The notes under the pieces: model-generated
What the model saw: the letters and a program-made list of their open reading frames with translations, nothing else
The model's database searches: none
Told to the model about the DNA's origin: nothing
Source of the DNA: Caryophanales bacterium UBA6356
Lineage (GTDB): Bacteria; Bacillota_I; Bacilli_A; RFN20; CAG-826
NCBI GenBank assembly: GCA_002440125.1
Contig: DJRQ01000006.1
Span: forward strand, 6,557 to 13,770
Reading direction: 5' to 3'
Length of the DNA: 7,214 nt
In this document: positions 5,875-7,214 of the stretch, one piece after another
How the letters are laid out: each line of letters begins with the position of its first letter
Position numbering within the stretch: the stretch's first letter is position 1
Position numbers and translations under genes: made by a program

Positions 5875-7214
5875 ATGTCTTTTTTCCTTGACAGAAATAA
5901 AAACAAAGAAACCGCAAAGGCGCAACTCTTTTATTTTGCGACCTCGATTTTCGACGCCATGGTTCTTGGTTTCTTGACTCTTTTTCTAAACGAGTGCCGC
6001 GTTTCTTTGGCGTGGAGCTCTTTCATGAGTTCCTTGAGCCTCTTTTTACCTCCCTTCTTTGCGGCTTTGGGAGTATTCATCTGTTCCCATTTTGTTTCCA
6101 ACCACGCCCAAAACCTTAAGACCATGCGTTTCCTTCTTCTTTCCCTTTTCGGAACGCTTCTTCTTTTGGGCTTCTTCGGAATCTATTTTCCTTCTGGGGT
6201 AGATAGAGAAGGCACTGTCCAAAATCCTTCTTATTATTATTCTTTCTTCATCCTTATTACCTCTTTGTGCTCCCTTTTTATGGGCCTTTATTGGTCTTTT
6301 GCGAGTCTTCATACTTGTTCGATCGCCGATATCAACTATGCCGAAAAGACGCGTTATGGGCATGTCTGTCTCTATGGTTCTTTGGCGCCTATTCTTTTCG
6401 CCCCTTTGGCAGGCCTTATCGCGGAGGGCATTTTTCAATCCTATCGGGGTTTTCTTTTCCTTTTCCTCATCGCTTCCCCGATTTTGCTTCTTCTTTTCTT
6501 TTTGACTTACCGTTTTAAGCCTTTCGATTCTTCGCTCTATCATCAAGACCAAGACGAAAAAGTATCTTATCGTTCTCTATTGAAGAATAAGACCTACCTT
6601 CTCTATCTTTTCCTTGCTTCCTTGTGGCTTCCCTTGATGTGGGCGAGCGATTCCTTGACGAGCTCTTTATGGACCGCTTTAGAGGGAAAAGATGGGATTC
6701 TCAATAGTTTCAATCCTCTTTCATGGGGGATTTACCTGGCTTTTGCCGCGTTTATTGAATTTTTGTTCGTCTTTTTCAATACCAAGGTTGGATTCGGGAA
6801 GAGGGTTCGCTTTTCCATGAGCCTTTCTTTTATCGCCTTGACTCTTCTTTGCGTATCGCTAGGAACTTTATCGTATTTCTATCATGAGCCGATAGAAAGC
6901 GATCTTCCTTTGGCTCTTGGAATCATATTCCTTCATAGTTTCAGAGGCGCTTCAAGCGGTTTGTATCTTACCAGCAATATCTTAATGCTTCATCACATTA
7001 TCGGCCCGAAATACCGCCGGAAAGCGGTTTTCCTCGCCCCCTTCCTTTATCAAATAATCAATTCCATTTTGCAACTCGTCTATCCTTATCTCATCGAGAT
7101 TCGTTATGTTTCTTTTTATCTATTTGGCGCGATTGCGGTAGTGGGCTTGCTTCTTTCTTTCGTGCTTGATGTCGAGCTATTGCATAAACCCTCGCTTTCC
7201 AAAGGAAAAGAAGA
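5875..7214 (+). CDS. MFS-like multi-spanning transporter (C-terminus off window)
   Basis: The frame stays open to the right edge, giving 446 residues. The product is very hydrophobic, with about 12 predicted helices in two halves of six, as in the major facilitator superfamily. Approximate helices are 18-40, 47-70, 85-105, 121-145, 162-184, 191-211, 240-258, 283-301, 313-335, 344-372, 384-405 and 411-431. A charged central loop (about 212-238) divides the halves. Loops between helices 2 and 3 (SNHAQNLKTMR) and 10 and 11 (GPKYRRKA) are basic, as expected for the cytoplasmic side. The last visible residues, HKPSLSKGKE, look like a C-terminal tail, so the stop is probably just outside. Substrate cannot be inferred. 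The ATG gives a short polar tail before helix 1 but has only an A-rich leader, with no proper Shine-Dalgarno. The next in-frame ATG, 5959, lies inside helix 1. The frame is the same as that of the preceding gene, whose TAG ends 42 nt upstream. Confidence 0.75.
   Translation, partial: MSFFLDRNKNKETAKAQLFYFATSIFDAMVLGFLTLFLNECRVSLAWSSFMSSLSLFLPPFFAALGVFICSHFVSNHAQNLKTMRFLLLSLFGTLLLLGFFGIYFPSGVDREGTVQNPSYYYSFFILITSLCSLFMGLYWSFASLHTCSIADINYAEKTRYGHVCLYGSLAPILFAPLAGLIAEGIFQSYRGFLFLFLIASPILLLLFFLTYRFKPFDSSLYHQDQDEKVSYRSLLKNKTYLLYLFLASLWLPLMWASDSLTSSLWTALEGKDGILNSFNPLSWGIYLAFAAFIEFLFVFFNTKVGFGKRVRFSMSLSFIALTLLCVSLGTLSYFYHEPIESDLPLALGIIFLHSFRGASSGLYLTSNILMLHHIIGPKYRRKAVFLAPFLYQIINSILQLVYPYLIEIRYVSFYLFGAIAVVGLLLSFVLDVELLHKPSLSKGKE

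Noticed and set aside
5888..5893. Perfect TTGACA as a -35 box
   Set aside because: No -10-like hexamer occurs 15-19 nt downstream, and it lies inside the transporter coding frame.
6046..6552. Minus-strand Lys/Arg-rich open frame
   Set aside because: It is antisense to the hydrophobic transporter; Phe/Leu codons read backwards give Lys/Glu/Arg. It has no domain pattern.
1..7214. CRISPR array, tRNA, rRNA or insertion sequence
   Set aside because: I saw no spaced direct repeats, tRNA cloverleaf with the TTCGA-type arm in context, transposase motifs or terminal inverted repeats.

Overview
The window looks like a chromosomal segment of a Bacillota-type bacterium with a moderate GC content (about mid-40s % by eye). 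Several genes have AGGAGG-like ribosome binding sites, one start is TTG, the terminator has a U-tract, and the code is standard: UGA is used as a stop in jetA and jetB, and Trp is TGG. Phrasing and codon style fit gut Bacilli such as Erysipelotrichia- or RF39-like lineages, but the lineage is only a guess.

Left half, minus strand (1-3937): three tightly packed genes that I read as jetA-jetB-jetC of a Wadjet (JetABCD / MksBEFG-type) plasmid-defence system. JetA is the kleisin (MukF-like), JetB the MukE-like KITE subunit and JetC the SMC-like ATPase. The junctions are ATGA overlaps, so the genes are almost certainly co-transcribed and translationally coupled. JetC is cut by the left edge after 634 residues. 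Its C-terminal ATPase half and the expected nuclease gene jetD would lie beyond base 1 and are not visible.

Middle (3938-4232): a 295-bp divergent intergenic region. It holds a likely extended -10 promoter for jetA, a likely promoter for the rightward gene, an A/T-rich tract and a perfect 7-bp inverted repeat in the jetA leader.

Right half, plus strand (4233-7214): rpiA (ribose-5-phosphate isomerase A, with all catalytic residues and an N-terminal extension of about 30 residues); an unrecognised 246-residue protein with two membrane helices; a strong intrinsic terminator; and a 12-helix MFS-like transporter running off the right edge at residue 446, probably close to its end.

The defence operon sits directly against a housekeeping gene with no transposase, integrase or tRNA in view. 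The clearest system here is therefore a known one, Wadjet. The less described items are the two-helix membrane protein, the divergent transporter, and details of the jetA start and leader.
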